A DNA stretch of 64,000 nucleotides from an uncultured Roseburia sp. (GCA_900542495.1 UQNW01000014.1:1-64000), one strand, 5' to 3'. Shown: positions 9,390-19,552, counted from the stretch's first letter. Program-made: numbers and translations. The notes: generated from the letters alone by a model not told the origin.

Positions 9390-10601
9390 ATGAATATCAC
9401 AGAACGTCTCAGATTTTTTCAGGAAATGATACAGTGCGAATACCCGCTGCATCTCTGGAAGTACGACCAGAATTTCAAACTGATCGAAACGGACTGTCCG
9501 GCAGAGCTTATGCAGCCGGATATTATATCCATGCTTGGATTTTCTTCTCTGGTACTCTCCCACACGGGAAGCGGCAACCGCCTTCCCCTGATCTTAGACA
9601 CCGAATTTGGCTTATTATGGATCGCCGGGTTTGAATATCAGGGATTTGAACTAAAGCAGAGCCACATTATTGGTCCGGCATTTTCCGGCAGTAATTCCCA
9701 TATGATCCTGCGGAAAAAGCTCGATTCCTACCAGCTTACGGTCAAGCTTCGTTCTAAAATTGTAAAACAAATTGAAAGCGTCCCGATCATCCCGTCTTCC
9801 ACACTGCTCTCCTACGCAGTCATGTTCCACTGTGCGATCACCGGAGAAAAAATATCTGCCGATATGATCTCCTTTACCTCACACAGTGACCCGAAAGATA
9901 CCGAAGAACGTACGCTTCCGGCGGACGAGCATCCGGGAATCTGGATGTCTGAGCAGACCTTGCTATCTATGATTCGTGAGGGAAACATAAACTACCGGAA
10001 AGCCCTCGGAAAATCTATGACTTTAAGTTCCGGTGTGAAAGCGGAACTCGGAGATACCCTGCGTGCAAACAAAAATAACCTCATCGTGCTTCTCACCCTG
10101 TGCAGTCGTGCCTCAATTGAGGGCGGTCTTAATCCTTCCACTGCATACACGTTAAACGACTACTATGCAAAGCGGATTGAAGAATGTAAGACCACCGCTG
10201 ACACAACCAATTTAAGCCGTGAATTTTTAGATGACTATGTCCGAAGAGTCCGCGCCGCGAAAGAGACAGATGAACATTCCAGACAAATCCAGAATATCTG
10301 TGATTACATCAGTCTTCACATCCGGGAACCGCTTTCTATCGCACTGCTCTCTGACCGCCTTGGCTACACGGAATATTATTTTTCCCATAAGTTCAAGGAA
10401 GTGACTGGAAAAAGTGTCAACAATTATATCCGGCAGAAAAAAATAGAAGAAGCAAAGCTCCTTCTATGCAGTACAAAAATGAGTATTCAGGAAATCAGTG
10501 ACAAGTTATCTTTTAGCAGCCGCAGTTACTTTTTTTCCAGTTTTCAGAAAGAAACCGGCATCTCTCCGACAAAATACCGGCAGATGCACATAAAGTCTTA
10601 A
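9390..10601 (+). CDS. AraC-family transcriptional regulator
   Basis: This 403-aa protein ends in a two-HTH AraC DNA-binding domain (residues about 300-400), with IREPLSIALLSDRLGYTEYYFSHKFKE as helix-turn-helix 1 region and the family end motif GISPTKYRQ. The N-terminal 280 residues form a sensing domain not recognised beyond resemblance to regulators beside sugar transporters in this family. The start is ATG 9390 with AAGGAG 9 bp upstream; upstream codons in frame lack a ribosome site. Location after GH1 and opposite the symporter operon suggests it activates one or both in response to a glycoside. Confidence 0.88.
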   Translation: MNITERLRFFQEMIQCEYPLHLWKYDQNFKLIETDCPAELMQPDIISMLGFSSLVLSHTGSGNRLPLILDTEFGLLWIAGFEYQGFELKQSHIIGPAFSGSNSHMILRKKLDSYQLTVKLRSKIVKQIESVPIIPSSTLLSYAVMFHCAITGEKISADMISFTSHSDPKDTEERTLPADEHPGIWMSEQTLLSMIREGNINYRKALGKSMTLSSGVKAELGDTLRANKNNLIVLLTLCSRASIEGGLNPSTAYTLNDYYAKRIEECKTTADTTNLSREFLDDYVRRVRAAKETDEHSRQIQNICDYISLHIREPLSIALLSDRLGYTEYYFSHKFKEVTGKSVNNYIRQKKIEEAKLLLCSTKMSIQEISDKLSFSSRSYFFSSFQKETGISPTKYRQMHIKS

Positions 10602-10620
10602 GCCACGCTTAAGGCTTTTT
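10597..10620 (+). terminator. intrinsic terminator of the AraC gene, overlapping its stop codon
   Basis: Stem CTTAAGC / GCTTAAG with loop CAC is followed by GCTTTTT. The stop codon TAA (10599-10601) sits inside the left arm. The convergent regulator gene ends seven bases further on, so this may stop transcription from both sides. Confidence 0.75.
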
Positions 10621-10627
10621 GCATATG

Positions 10628-11587
10628 TTACTCCTGCAACCGGTATTTCCGCGGCGTCAAGCCATATTTTTTCTGAAAGATACGATGAAAATAACTGATG
10701 TTATCGTAACCGACTGCCATGGAAATATCCATGACATTCATTGCAGTTGTGCGGAGCAGATACGCCGCCTGACTCAAGCGCTTTGACTGTACAAGCTCCG
10801 TGTAGGTCTTTCCGGTTCTTTTTTTGATCTCCTTGGAAAGCCAGTAAATATCAAAATGCAGTTCCTCTGCCAACTCGGTCAGTTCCCCGCTCCTATAGTG
10901 TTCTTCCACATAGCTTAATACCTGAATGATCAGTTTCTGCTGCTCACTGGCAGCATCCGTCTCCATTTTATCCATATGATTCATCAAATGCAAAAACAGC
11001 AGTCCCATTGTCGCCTGATTGATGCTACGCTTGTTCGGCTGCTTATTTACGATCGTCCAGATCAGATTTTCTAACAGATTCTGCACCGGAAGCACATCTG
11101 CAACCTTAAAATGCAGATATCCTGCCGAATTATTGTTTCCACGCAAACAATCCACAATAAAATCTCTTAACTGATTTTCCTCCGCCTCTATCATTTTAAG
11201 TCCATAGTCAAAAAATTCCGGAAGAATGATAAAATTCACTGCCACATCCCGCTCTCCTGCCGGATAAATCTCCTGCACGGCATTCTGATTTAAAATCAGA
11301 AGTTCCCCCTGCTTCAAAATCACATCTTCCCCATTGATGACATGGTGTGTGCTGCCAGAGCACATGTAGATCATCTCCACATAATTATGCGTGTGTTCCG
11401 GGAAATGCACAAACCTTGTGTGTGTCCGCACCTGGATCAGTTTTCCAGCTTCCAAAAGCTTCGTGGCATCGATCACATTCGAGTTTTCTTCCATGTAGAT
11501 TTCTTTTTCAATGGTCTTCTCCCCGGATAAAATACGCTGTTCCTCCGGCGTGATCTTTTGTAATTTTTCCAGAATTTCTGCTGTCAT
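10628..11587 (-). CDS. AraC-family transcriptional regulator with cupin sensor
   Basis: The 319-aa protein has a cupin-type sugar-binding domain in the N-terminal half (FPEHTHNYVEMIYMCSG, then GELLILNQN) and an AraC DNA-binding domain at about 215-319 (AVGYDNISYFHRIFQKKYG, GLTPRKYR). This is the common design of regulators that sense sugars. It stands alone between a convergent AraC gene and nudC, 35 bp downstream of the latter. A direct target cannot be named. The start is ATG 11587 with GGGGAT upstream. Confidence 0.88.
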   Translation of the reverse strand: MTAEILEKLQKITPEEQRILSGEKTIEKEIYMEENSNVIDATKLLEAGKLIQVRTHTRFVHFPEHTHNYVEMIYMCSGSTHHVINGEDVILKQGELLILNQNAVQEIYPAGERDVAVNFIILPEFFDYGLKMIEAEENQLRDFIVDCLRGNNNSAGYLHFKVADVLPVQNLLENLIWTIVNKQPNKRSINQATMGLLFLHLMNHMDKMETDAASEQQKLIIQVLSYVEEHYRSGELTELAEELHFDIYWLSKEIKKRTGKTYTELVQSKRLSQAAYLLRTTAMNVMDISMAVGYDNISYFHRIFQKKYGLTPRKYRLQE

Positions 11588-11622
11588 TCTTTTATCCCCA
11601 TTTTCTCATGATAAGCTCTTTT

Positions 11623-12522
11623 TCATCCATTCTTTTGTGTTCCGGAAAGTCCTGCAAATGCACTGTCCCATGTTCCCTCTGACTTTTTCTTTCCAAAATA
11701 AGTCATCATCTCATGCGTCAGGCTTAACTTCTCCTTATCCTCCGGGATATCATGATAATCCACCCATTCCGCCACCGAAAGTTCTTCCTCGTCTAACCGG
11801 ATCTCCCGCTCGTCTGCAAGCTCACAGAAATATCCGAGCAGCAGATTGCTGTCAAATCCCCACGGCTGGCTCTTATAATAGCGGATATTTTTGACATTTA
11901 AGCCGACTTCCTCCATAACTTCCCGCTTTACCGTCTCCTCCGCAGTCTCCCCAATCTCTGTAAATCCTGCAATGAGCGCATATCTTTTGTATTCCCTGCC
12001 CGCATATTTTGTCATGAGAATCTGATCTCCATTGGTAACTCCGACGATCACCGCCGGGGCGATTTTCGGAAATACCATATTCTTACAGCACGGACACTGC
12101 ATCATCCGCTGCACATCACTGTGCACCAATCGCTCCCCGCATCTGCCGCAAAACTGATTGTCTCTGTACCAGACGTACAAATGCCACGCAGTCACTGCCA
12201 CGAGCACACACTCCTTCGGCTGCATCGCCCGGACATCAAACATTTTATAAAAACAAAATTCCCCCATCTTAGTATCTTCCCCGATATCCGTCAGAAAATA
12301 TTCTTCCTCTCCCACCGAAAAAAGATAGACACACGGCGGTACTTCCCGTCCCAATACTGTTTCGTTATAATTTTTCCACTGCTCATATGTTAAAAACTGC
12401 ACTTCTCCGTTATATTCCAAAAACACAGTGCGGTCGCCAAATCCTAACATCCTGCTTCCCGCATGTGGTGTTTTCCTTTTGTATACATTATCCAGTTTCA
12501 TTGGAGCAATATCCTGTATCAT
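11623..12522 (-). CDS. nudC: NAD(H) pyrophosphatase / NAD-cap hydrolase (Nudix)
   Basis: The 299-aa protein has the NudC arrangement: an N-terminal beta domain, a zinc ribbon with Cys125, Cys128, Cys143 and Cys146, and a Nudix box at 186-208 (GFTEIGETAEETVKREVMEE). The family hallmark SQPWPFPxS appears as SQPWGFDSN at 218-226, so it is partly altered. The enzyme splits NADH to NMNH and AMP and can remove NAD caps from RNA. I chose ATG 12522, with GAAAGGAAAG upstream, over a start 20 codons earlier that lacks a ribosome site. Confidence 0.9.
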   Translation of the reverse strand: MIQDIAPMKLDNVYKRKTPHAGSRMLGFGDRTVFLEYNGEVQFLTYEQWKNYNETVLGREVPPCVYLFSVGEEEYFLTDIGEDTKMGEFCFYKMFDVRAMQPKECVLVAVTAWHLYVWYRDNQFCGRCGERLVHSDVQRMMQCPCCKNMVFPKIAPAVIVGVTNGDQILMTKYAGREYKRYALIAGFTEIGETAEETVKREVMEEVGLNVKNIRYYKSQPWGFDSNLLLGYFCELADEREIRLDEEELSVAEWVDYHDIPEDKEKLSLTHEMMTYFGKKKSEGTWDSAFAGLSGTQKNG

Positions 12523-12644
12523 GTTTTTCTTTCCTTTCGTAAAGCCTTTTCCTATTGTAAAACATTTTATTTTTTTGTACAATAAGATTATATTTTTAAG
12601 GGAAAAAGCGGTCTTACGCAGACTGCTTTCAAGGGGTTTTTATC

Positions 12645-14564
12645 ATGTATCACAATAAAAAAATCGGGATTTTCATCTCCCATATTATGGGGTTTTACCA
12701 GAAGAATGTCTGTCAGGGAATTATCGACAAAGCTTTAGAATACGGCTACACCGCTGAGATTTTTGCATCCATGGACGGAGAGAATCTTGGCGATTACAGT
12801 CTTGGGGAGGAAAGCATCTTGACACTGCCGAATTTTGATGATCTAAGCGGTGTTATTTTTGCGTCCGGAACTTATCCGCTCACGGAGTTAAAGGAACAGA
12901 TTTACCACACATTAAAAACAAAATGTACCTGCCCGGTTGTGGAAATCGAAGTCTACAACCAGCATTTTCCTGCCGTCTCCCTCGAAAACAACCGACCATT
13001 TTACGATCTGACCGAACATCTCATTACGGAACATCACTGCAAAAATATCTGCTATTTTGGATGTGCCGATGAAAAATTTTTCTCTGATTCCAGAGAACAG
13101 TTTTACAGGAACGCATTGGAAAAATATAATGTCACACCGCACACCCACTCTGTCTATACCGGAACATACACTGCGCAGTCTGCCGCAGAAGCACTCCGCT
13201 TTTTTGAGGAAAGCGGGACAAAGCCGGATGCGGTTGTCTGCTATAATGACAGGCTTGCCCTGTTGCTGATGACAGCCGCGGTTGCTTCCGGCTACCGCAT
13301 CCCGGAAGATCTTGCGATCACCGGCTGTGATAACAGCGAAGAAGGACAGAATGTTACGCCTTCTCTTACTTCCGTCTCGTTCCCGGTCTATGAATTAGGA
13401 GAGGCTTCCGTAGAAAAACTGATGAAGCTTCTGCATGAGGAAGAAGTTCCTTTTGTCACAGAAGTACACGCGCAGATGACAATTAGCAATTCCTGTGGAT
13501 GCAGCCATTTAAAGGAAACTCCAGCCATTTATTTTGCACAGAAATTAAACAACCGGATTGCTTCCCTGGAAACATCCATTTTAGGCTCCATGAAAATGTC
13601 TGCTGAATTTCAAAATATTTCTGATCTGGACGAAGCTATGGATCTGTTGGAAAATTATGTGCATTCCATTCCAAACTGCTCCGAGTTTTACCTGTGCCTC
13701 TACGCAAACTGGGACAGTGTCTCCCAGCATATCTTAGAGCTCACGGAAAAGGAAGATGACCTTCCGGCAAATCCCGATGAGATTCTGTTAAAGTTAGGCT
13801 TAAAAGACGGAAAACGGCTCCCGGAATGCAGTTTTACCAAGCGTTCCCTTCTGCCGGAGCATATCTATCGGCAGTCGGACTCCGCTTACCTTTATTTTCC
13901 ATTGTTCTTCCAGAACAAGGTTTTTGGTTACATTACCTTAGCTTATGAGAACAACCACATTGACTACCATTTCCAGCTTGTGCACTGGTTTATGAATATC
14001 CGTCAGTTATTAAAACGGTTAAGTGATGCAAAGCGTACTTCCCTGCTTGTCTCCCACTTAGAGGACATTTACACGAAGGACGCACTGACCGGACTTTACA
14101 ACAAACACGGCTATCTGCACCATGAGGCGATTCTTTTATCCGAAGCTGCAGAAAAAAAGAGTATCGTCACCTGCTTCCTCTTTGATCTGAACCACCTGAA
14201 ATACATTAACGACCACTACGGTCACAATGAAGGTGACTTTGCGATTCAGGTGATCGGACATGCGTTATCGAGCGTCACCCGCCCAACCGATATCTGCGCA
14301 AGGTTCAGCGGCGATGAATTTTACCTGCTTGCAATGGATTACACAAAAGAAGACGCAGATGAACTTCTCACCCGCGTCTATAAGTACTTGGATAATTATA
14401 ATAAATTGAGCCACAAAGAATATACAATCTCCGCAAGCGGTGGTTACGCCCAGTCCGCTCCCGGTTCTTCCCTGACTAAGGAAGACATCAAGGCCTTATT
14501 TTCTATGGCTGATGAACAGATGTATCAACAAAAAGAGATTTTTCATCAGGATTTAGACAGATAA
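12645..14564 (+). CDS. LacI-type ligand-binding domain fused to a GGDEF diguanylate cyclase
   Basis: The 639-aa protein starts directly with a LacI/periplasmic-binding fold (KIGIFISHIMGFYQKNVCQGI; later AITGCDNSEEGQNVTPSLTSV) without the usual HTH. A middle region of about 200 residues resembles a GAF-like sensor, and a GGDEF domain ends the protein. The active motif is SGDEF at 555-559, and an inhibitory-site RxxD (RPTD) stands exactly five residues before it. It therefore likely makes cyclic di-GMP in response to a cytosolic sugar-like ligand. No signal peptide or membrane segment is visible. It overlaps the convergent response regulator gene by 19 bp. Confidence 0.85.
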   Translation: MYHNKKIGIFISHIMGFYQKNVCQGIIDKALEYGYTAEIFASMDGENLGDYSLGEESILTLPNFDDLSGVIFASGTYPLTELKEQIYHTLKTKCTCPVVEIEVYNQHFPAVSLENNRPFYDLTEHLITEHHCKNICYFGCADEKFFSDSREQFYRNALEKYNVTPHTHSVYTGTYTAQSAAEALRFFEESGTKPDAVVCYNDRLALLLMTAAVASGYRIPEDLAITGCDNSEEGQNVTPSLTSVSFPVYELGEASVEKLMKLLHEEEVPFVTEVHAQMTISNSCGCSHLKETPAIYFAQKLNNRIASLETSILGSMKMSAEFQNISDLDEAMDLLENYVHSIPNCSEFYLCLYANWDSVSQHILELTEKEDDLPANPDEILLKLGLKDGKRLPECSFTKRSLLPEHIYRQSDSAYLYFPLFFQNKVFGYITLAYENNHIDYHFQLVHWFMNIRQLLKRLSDAKRTSLLVSHLEDIYTKDALTGLYNKHGYLHHEAILLSEAAEKKSIVTCFLFDLNHLKYINDHYGHNEGDFAIQVIGHALSSVTRPTDICARFSGDEFYLLAMDYTKEDADELLTRVYKYLDNYNKLSHKEYTISASGGYAQSAPGSSLTKEDIKALFSMADEQMYQQKEIFHQDLDR

Positions 14565-16021
14565 GTATTGTGACGGTACTCGGTCGGAGATACCCCACAG
14601 GTAGCTTTAAAAATTTTCATAAAATGTTTTTCATTGTCATACCCGACTTCCTGACTGATCTCGACGATCTTCATATCGGTTTCAGTCAGGAGTTTTTTTG
14701 CCTCTTTCATGCGGATATCTTTCAGATAATTCACAAAATTACTTCCTGTATACTGCTTGAACGAATAGGAAAACAGCGAATAATTCATGGAAATATAATT
14801 TGAGACAACCGCCATATTCAGATCTTTTGCATAGTTTTCCTCGATGTACTCCACTGCAAGCTTCATCTTCTGCACATTCTTGTTCTGGTCATAAGTACTG
14901 TTGATCTTCTCATGCAAATGCAGCACAAATTCCATTACCTGTTCCTCATAGGTATCAATGCAGTTCCCACTCCAGATTTTCTTACATTCTGATAAGAGTT
15001 CCCCCTCTGATTCCAATGCATTCTGATATGTTTTCTCAACTTCTGCAAAGAAATCCTGCATACAGCTTTCAAACATTTTCTCGTCGATTCTTCCATTTTT
15101 CACTTCGTAAAAGAACTGATAAAAACTCTTTTCCAGTTCCTCGGTATGATCTGTTCCAATCAGCTGCACACGCTGGATTCTGGCAGTTTCATCCGTCAGT
15201 TTCGCTGCCTCTGCGATCAGACCTTCCGGGATTTTCTCCTGAAATGCGCCATACTGCACTTCCACTTTATTGCGGACAAATGCTTTTTTCCGCATCGCAG
15301 CCGCTTCTATGTACGCCTGACGGATACTCTGTAATCCACAGTGCACATCACTGATTCCAACGTAACCGTCCTGTAACTCATTTTTCAATAAAAAAGCTAG
15401 ATTTTCTGCCGGTACGATGAAAATATCGTCGCCGTTCATGTTCTTCATGAAAATATAGTTGTCCTCGGACAGTTCCTCTCTCCGCATCTGGTTCTGACAG
15501 CAGACATAATAATTTCCGGTATAAAAATGATCTGCATACTGTCTTTCGATCGTCCGCTGCTCCTCCTCGGTCAGTTCCCCGGAAAGCATGAGATGACGCA
15601 TCTGCTGATAGCCGATCTTCTGATTGTTTTCCTCTTTTTCTTTGTGGCTTTCAATCTCTGCATTCAGTTTTTTCAGAATTTCCGTGATTTTTTCCCGCTC
15701 GATCGGCTTTAAAATATACTCCCGCACGCCGTTTCTCAACATTTCCACTGCATAGGAAAAATCATCATAACCACTGATCGCCACTGTAAGCGGAATATGC
15801 TCACAGCTTTGCATTTTCTGAACCAGTTCGATGCCGTCCATTTTCGGCATACGGATGTCGGTAAACATCACGTCGATCTCCTGCTCTTTTATGATTTCAA
15901 GCGCAGTCTCTCCATTGTTGCACTCCATAATGACCTCGATCGGTACACCACTTCGCATAATCATTGTTTTGATTCCCTGACGGATCATTTTCTCATCTTC
16001 AACGATCAAAACTGTCTTCAT
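14546..16021 (-). CDS. YesN-type response regulator (receiver + AraC output)
   Basis: The 491-aa protein starts with a CheY-like receiver with acidic pocket E8-D9, phospho-acceptor D55 (DVMFTDIRMPK) and a conserved Lys in ILKPIERE. It ends in an AraC-type DNA-binding domain (ISMNYSLFSYSFKQYTG, then GVSPTEYR). The long middle region is typical of YesN proteins. It is the third gene after a binding lipoprotein and a YesM kinase, 46 bp from the kinase. Such pairs activate carbohydrate transport and glycosidase genes; the nearby ABC/beta-glucan genes are plausible targets. Confidence 0.93.
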   Translation of the reverse strand: MKTVLIVEDEKMIRQGIKTMIMRSGVPIEVIMECNNGETALEIIKEQEIDVMFTDIRMPKMDGIELVQKMQSCEHIPLTVAISGYDDFSYAVEMLRNGVREYILKPIEREKITEILKKLNAEIESHKEKEENNQKIGYQQMRHLMLSGELTEEEQRTIERQYADHFYTGNYYVCCQNQMRREELSEDNYIFMKNMNGDDIFIVPAENLAFLLKNELQDGYVGISDVHCGLQSIRQAYIEAAAMRKKAFVRNKVEVQYGAFQEKIPEGLIAEAAKLTDETARIQRVQLIGTDHTEELEKSFYQFFYEVKNGRIDEKMFESCMQDFFAEVEKTYQNALESEGELLSECKKIWSGNCIDTYEEQVMEFVLHLHEKINSTYDQNKNVQKMKLAVEYIEENYAKDLNMAVVSNYISMNYSLFSYSFKQYTGSNFVNYLKDIRMKEAKKLLTETDMKIVEISQEVGYDNEKHFMKIFKATCGVSPTEYRHNTYLSKS

Positions 16022-16067
16022 AACTTCTTAAACCTCGTCTGATTCTTCTCTTTTCTTACAATGTTTC

Positions 16068-17900
16068 TCAAATCTTTTCTGCCTCTGCCGTCTCTAACTT
16101 GCTGTCTGTCTGGCTTCTGTGCGTGATTGGGATTCTGACCATAATTTTTGTATAGCATCCTAACTTTGATGCGATCTCGATTCCGTACTTCTCCCCAAAC
16201 GCAATGTGGATACGATCCTGCACATTCTTAAGACCGATTCCATTGCCGGAGCCACCACCTGAATCAATTTTTCCGGCGATCTTCAACCGGAGTCTTTCCA
16301 CTTCCTCTTCAGACATTCCTTTTCCGGCATCCGTGATCTCGATCACACAGTCATCCCCATCTAAAATACCTTTGATGTAAATATTGGTATCCTCTGCCAT
16401 CTGCTCGATGCCATGATAGATCGCGTTTTCCACGATCGGCTGCAATGACATTTTCGGAATTTCCTGTTTTAATACCAGTTCCGGCAGATTCAGCGACAGA
16501 TAAATCTCATAATCAAACCGCAGATTGATCAATGCCATATAGTTTTTGATATACTCTAACTCCTGCTCCACAAGCACATTCCCGGATACCCACTTCATAC
16601 TGTAGCGAAGCAGTTTTCCAAGGGCTGTCACAGCATCCGAAATGGCGTATTCCTCATCGATCTCAGCCATCATCTTAATGGATTCTAACACATTATAAAT
16701 AAAATGTGCATTGATCTGATTCTGCAACGCACGGATCTCTGAGTTTTTTGCAAGCATCTCACGGTTTAAATTATCTTCCATGAGTTCCTTGATACGCTCA
16801 AGCATTTTATTGATCTGTGTTCCAAGTTCCCCCATTTCATCCTTGCCGCAGTTTTCGATCACAATATCTAAATCGCCCTTCTGCACTTTACGGATTGATT
16901 TTAAGATCTCGTAAAACTGTTTTAACAGATGTTCCACGATCCGGTTGATCACAAATGCAAGTAACACGATAAAGGCAAGCATGACCGCCACAAATACATC
17001 ACGCATAAAATATACGTTGTGCACATTTTTTGTGATGTCTTTCACACAGATCAGCGTGCCGGAAAGCTCCCGCACCGGCATATAGGAAAGAACAAGGTTC
17101 CTTTTGTCTAATTTCTGGTAAATCGTCTGGATACCTTCCTCATCCGGGCACTGCTTTAAAATATCATTCAATAATGCCTGCGATTCCGCCTGTTCTTCCT
17201 CTCCAAAATAAGTTTCTCCGGCATCCGAATAGAAAAAACTCCACTCGTCCTCTATTCCCTCATACAGACTTGGAAACATATTCTCCATTGTCATGGCAGA
17301 TTCGATCACGCCGATTTTTCCATTGTCACTGTCAAGAATCGGCGTGACAAGCGAAATGATCTTCCGGTTCTGATTCATCGTATAGGCAGGGAAAAGATTG
17401 TCGTTATAGTCAAAATTCCAGCCAACATATGAGTCCTGCTCCGCCCACTCCTGCTTTTTCATACGGGATGCATTATATAAAATCGGCATCATCTCCTGCA
17501 CGTTGTCATTGACCGCGTAAACGCGGACACCATACAGCAGTGGGTTATTGTTCACTAACCGCTCTAAGGCTGACACTTCGCTGTTTTTAAAGTCCAGCCA
17601 GTCTGTTGTTGAAACTTCTTTTCCCACAGCAGCTGCATTCAACATCTGAAGCATCGCATCATCACTCAGAAAAAACTGCGTCGACATATTAATGGAATCA
17701 ATCTTTGTTTTAATACCGTCCTGATTTCTCTGCATGATATAATCCATGTAGTCCATATTTTCCTTCACAACATTCTGTTCCATTACATAAAACAAAACCC
17801 CTGCGAAAATCCCTATGGGAATCACCATAAACAGAATGATCATACTGGTAAATTTGATGTTTAACTTTGTATTCAAAAAAAGCTCTTTTATCTTTTTCAT
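16068..17900 (-). CDS. YesM-type sensor histidine kinase
   Basis: The 610-aa membrane kinase has an N-terminal transmembrane helix (about 17-38), a 250-residue extracellular sensor domain, a second helix near 300 (VFVAVMLAFIVLLAFVINRI), a HAMP linker, and a His_kinase domain. The phospho-acceptor is H399 in NAHFIYNVLES, where the family usually has NPHFLYN. The ATPase lobe shows IVENAIYHGIE and GGGSGNGIGLKNV. Its start overlaps the stop of the upstream binding protein by 4 bp, indicating translational coupling, so the binding protein is probably part of the sensor. Confidence 0.92.
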   Translation of the reverse strand: MKKIKELFLNTKLNIKFTSMIILFMVIPIGIFAGVLFYVMEQNVVKENMDYMDYIMQRNQDGIKTKIDSINMSTQFFLSDDAMLQMLNAAAVGKEVSTTDWLDFKNSEVSALERLVNNNPLLYGVRVYAVNDNVQEMMPILYNASRMKKQEWAEQDSYVGWNFDYNDNLFPAYTMNQNRKIISLVTPILDSDNGKIGVIESAMTMENMFPSLYEGIEDEWSFFYSDAGETYFGEEEQAESQALLNDILKQCPDEEGIQTIYQKLDKRNLVLSYMPVRELSGTLICVKDITKNVHNVYFMRDVFVAVMLAFIVLLAFVINRIVEHLLKQFYEILKSIRKVQKGDLDIVIENCGKDEMGELGTQINKMLERIKELMEDNLNREMLAKNSEIRALQNQINAHFIYNVLESIKMMAEIDEEYAISDAVTALGKLLRYSMKWVSGNVLVEQELEYIKNYMALINLRFDYEIYLSLNLPELVLKQEIPKMSLQPIVENAIYHGIEQMAEDTNIYIKGILDGDDCVIEITDAGKGMSEEEVERLRLKIAGKIDSGGGSGNGIGLKNVQDRIHIAFGEKYGIEIASKLGCYTKIMVRIPITHRSQTDSKLETAEAEKI

Positions 17901-19552
17901 TCGTTCATTCCCATTTTTTCTTTTGCAGCGTTCATAAGTGTTGTTTTCTCTTTCAAAACCTCCTGATAGCCCATGGCGTCTCTTTTTTCCACAAACTCCC
18001 GAAAAATCTCGTCAAATCGCGCCTCATCCGGTGCAAGCAACAGTTTTGGAAGCGTCTCACTCCACAGTTTTGTGCATTTGTCATCCAGTGCTGCTATATC
18101 CGGGTTCATGGAAGGAGCCACATCATACTGACCATTATAGACCGTGTATTTGCTCGCCCACTCAATCAGCTGCGCCGTTGCAGGACTCGGCTTCTGCTTC
18201 CACTGTAACTGCATTACATTATTCTGGAACATCCAGTAGGCGTCATCCGCACCGTAAAGTCTGTCATAAGTCTCCCGGTCAGAATTTAAAATTTCACTGA
18301 CCTCCTCTGTTAACACCGGCTTTCCGTCAACCATATCATACGTCACACCCTCAACTCCGAGGTAGACTAGCATCTGACCATGTTCACTTAACATATAATC
18401 GATAAATGCGATCGCACGCTCCGGATTTTTACAGTTTTTGGATACAAACGTAAGCGTCCAGCCGTTCATTGTACTGATCGGCAGTGTCGGATCATCGCCC
18501 GCAGAATTTCTTGGTCCCTCCACCGCCATATAAATACTGTCCGGATTTTTCTCATACAGCGCTTTCTGCTGGGAGAGCATATCACTGTACTGATACAGCA
18601 TACAGAAATATCTTCCCTGTGCCAGTTTTTCCTCCATCTGTGTTCTTGTATCCACAAAGATGTCATTGGCAAGCAGTCCTTCCTCACCAAGTTCCCGGAA
18701 CATTTTTAACCATTTCACATATTCTGCGTCTGTATAGCGGTCATAGTATTTGCCGTCTTTTTCCCACGGGATTGCCAGAAAGTTCATTAAATATTTGTCA
18801 AAGGAAACATTTCCCTGATTGTCAAAAATATGTGCTCCCACCGGGATCATTTTTTCTCCGTCTACTTCCGGGAACATCCCTGCTGCTTTTTCCACTGCTG
18901 CTTTAAAGCCCTCGGTCGTTGTCATATCCGGGCTTCCGATTGCTTCATAAATATCTTTGCGCACAAGAAACGTCTGATTGGAAGTGATATCGTCATGTTC
19001 TTCTAACTGTTTTGGTGTGATCGTAGAACACGGATATCCGTAGATATTGCCATCATCCACTGTATACCAGTTCACAATATCTGCGTCTGTGACCTGCCAG
19101 AAATAAGCATCATAATCATCTGCAAGTTCATTCAATGCATAGACCATATTGCCTTCGATCATTTCCTTCACCTGCGGTTCCCAATAACCTAATGTGATCA
19201 GATCCGGCAGGGAATCCGATGCAATCAGTGCATTTAACTTCTCTGTCTCGTTTCCGATCGGCGTAATAAAATTGATGTTCACTCCCGTCTCCTCGGTGAT
19301 CTTTTTTGAGACTGCATTTTCTCCCCACGGCGTTGCAAACCACGAATAATTGACATACCAGTCTAACGTGACAGGTTCTTTCGCATAAGTTTTCCACGCA
19401 GGGGAATCTTTATCACTCTGTGTACTTTCTTCTGCCTCTGTGGATATGTCTGTAACCTGTCCTTCCTGCCCGGTTTCACAGGCTGTCATACCAACTACAA
19501 ATGTCATTATTAAAACACCTGCAAGCATTTTTCTGATTCTATCAATAACCAT
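17897..19552 (-). CDS. extracellular solute-binding lipoprotein coupled to the YesMN system
   Basis: The 551-aa protein has a signal peptide and lipobox VGMTAC (acylated C25), then a family-1-type solute-binding fold resembling LplA-like proteins (WYVNYSWFATPWGENAV; NGWTLTFVSKNCKNPERA). It should bind an oligosaccharide outside the membrane. No permease belongs to this transcription unit: the next downstream genes are the YesM kinase, overlapping by 4 bp, and YesN. It may deliver ligand to the kinase or to the separate permeases at 19.7-21.5 kb. Start ATG 19552 has AGGGGAAG upstream; an upstream extension of 22 codons lacks hydrophobic start features. Confidence 0.87.
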   Translation of the reverse strand: MVIDRIRKMLAGVLIMTFVVGMTACETGQEGQVTDISTEAEESTQSDKDSPAWKTYAKEPVTLDWYVNYSWFATPWGENAVSKKITEETGVNINFITPIGNETEKLNALIASDSLPDLITLGYWEPQVKEMIEGNMVYALNELADDYDAYFWQVTDADIVNWYTVDDGNIYGYPCSTITPKQLEEHDDITSNQTFLVRKDIYEAIGSPDMTTTEGFKAAVEKAAGMFPEVDGEKMIPVGAHIFDNQGNVSFDKYLMNFLAIPWEKDGKYYDRYTDAEYVKWLKMFRELGEEGLLANDIFVDTRTQMEEKLAQGRYFCMLYQYSDMLSQQKALYEKNPDSIYMAVEGPRNSAGDDPTLPISTMNGWTLTFVSKNCKNPERAIAFIDYMLSEHGQMLVYLGVEGVTYDMVDGKPVLTEEVSEILNSDRETYDRLYGADDAYWMFQNNVMQLQWKQKPSPATAQLIEWASKYTVYNGQYDVAPSMNPDIAALDDKCTKLWSETLPKLLLAPDEARFDEIFREFVEKRDAMGYQEVLKEKTTLMNAAKEKMGMNE

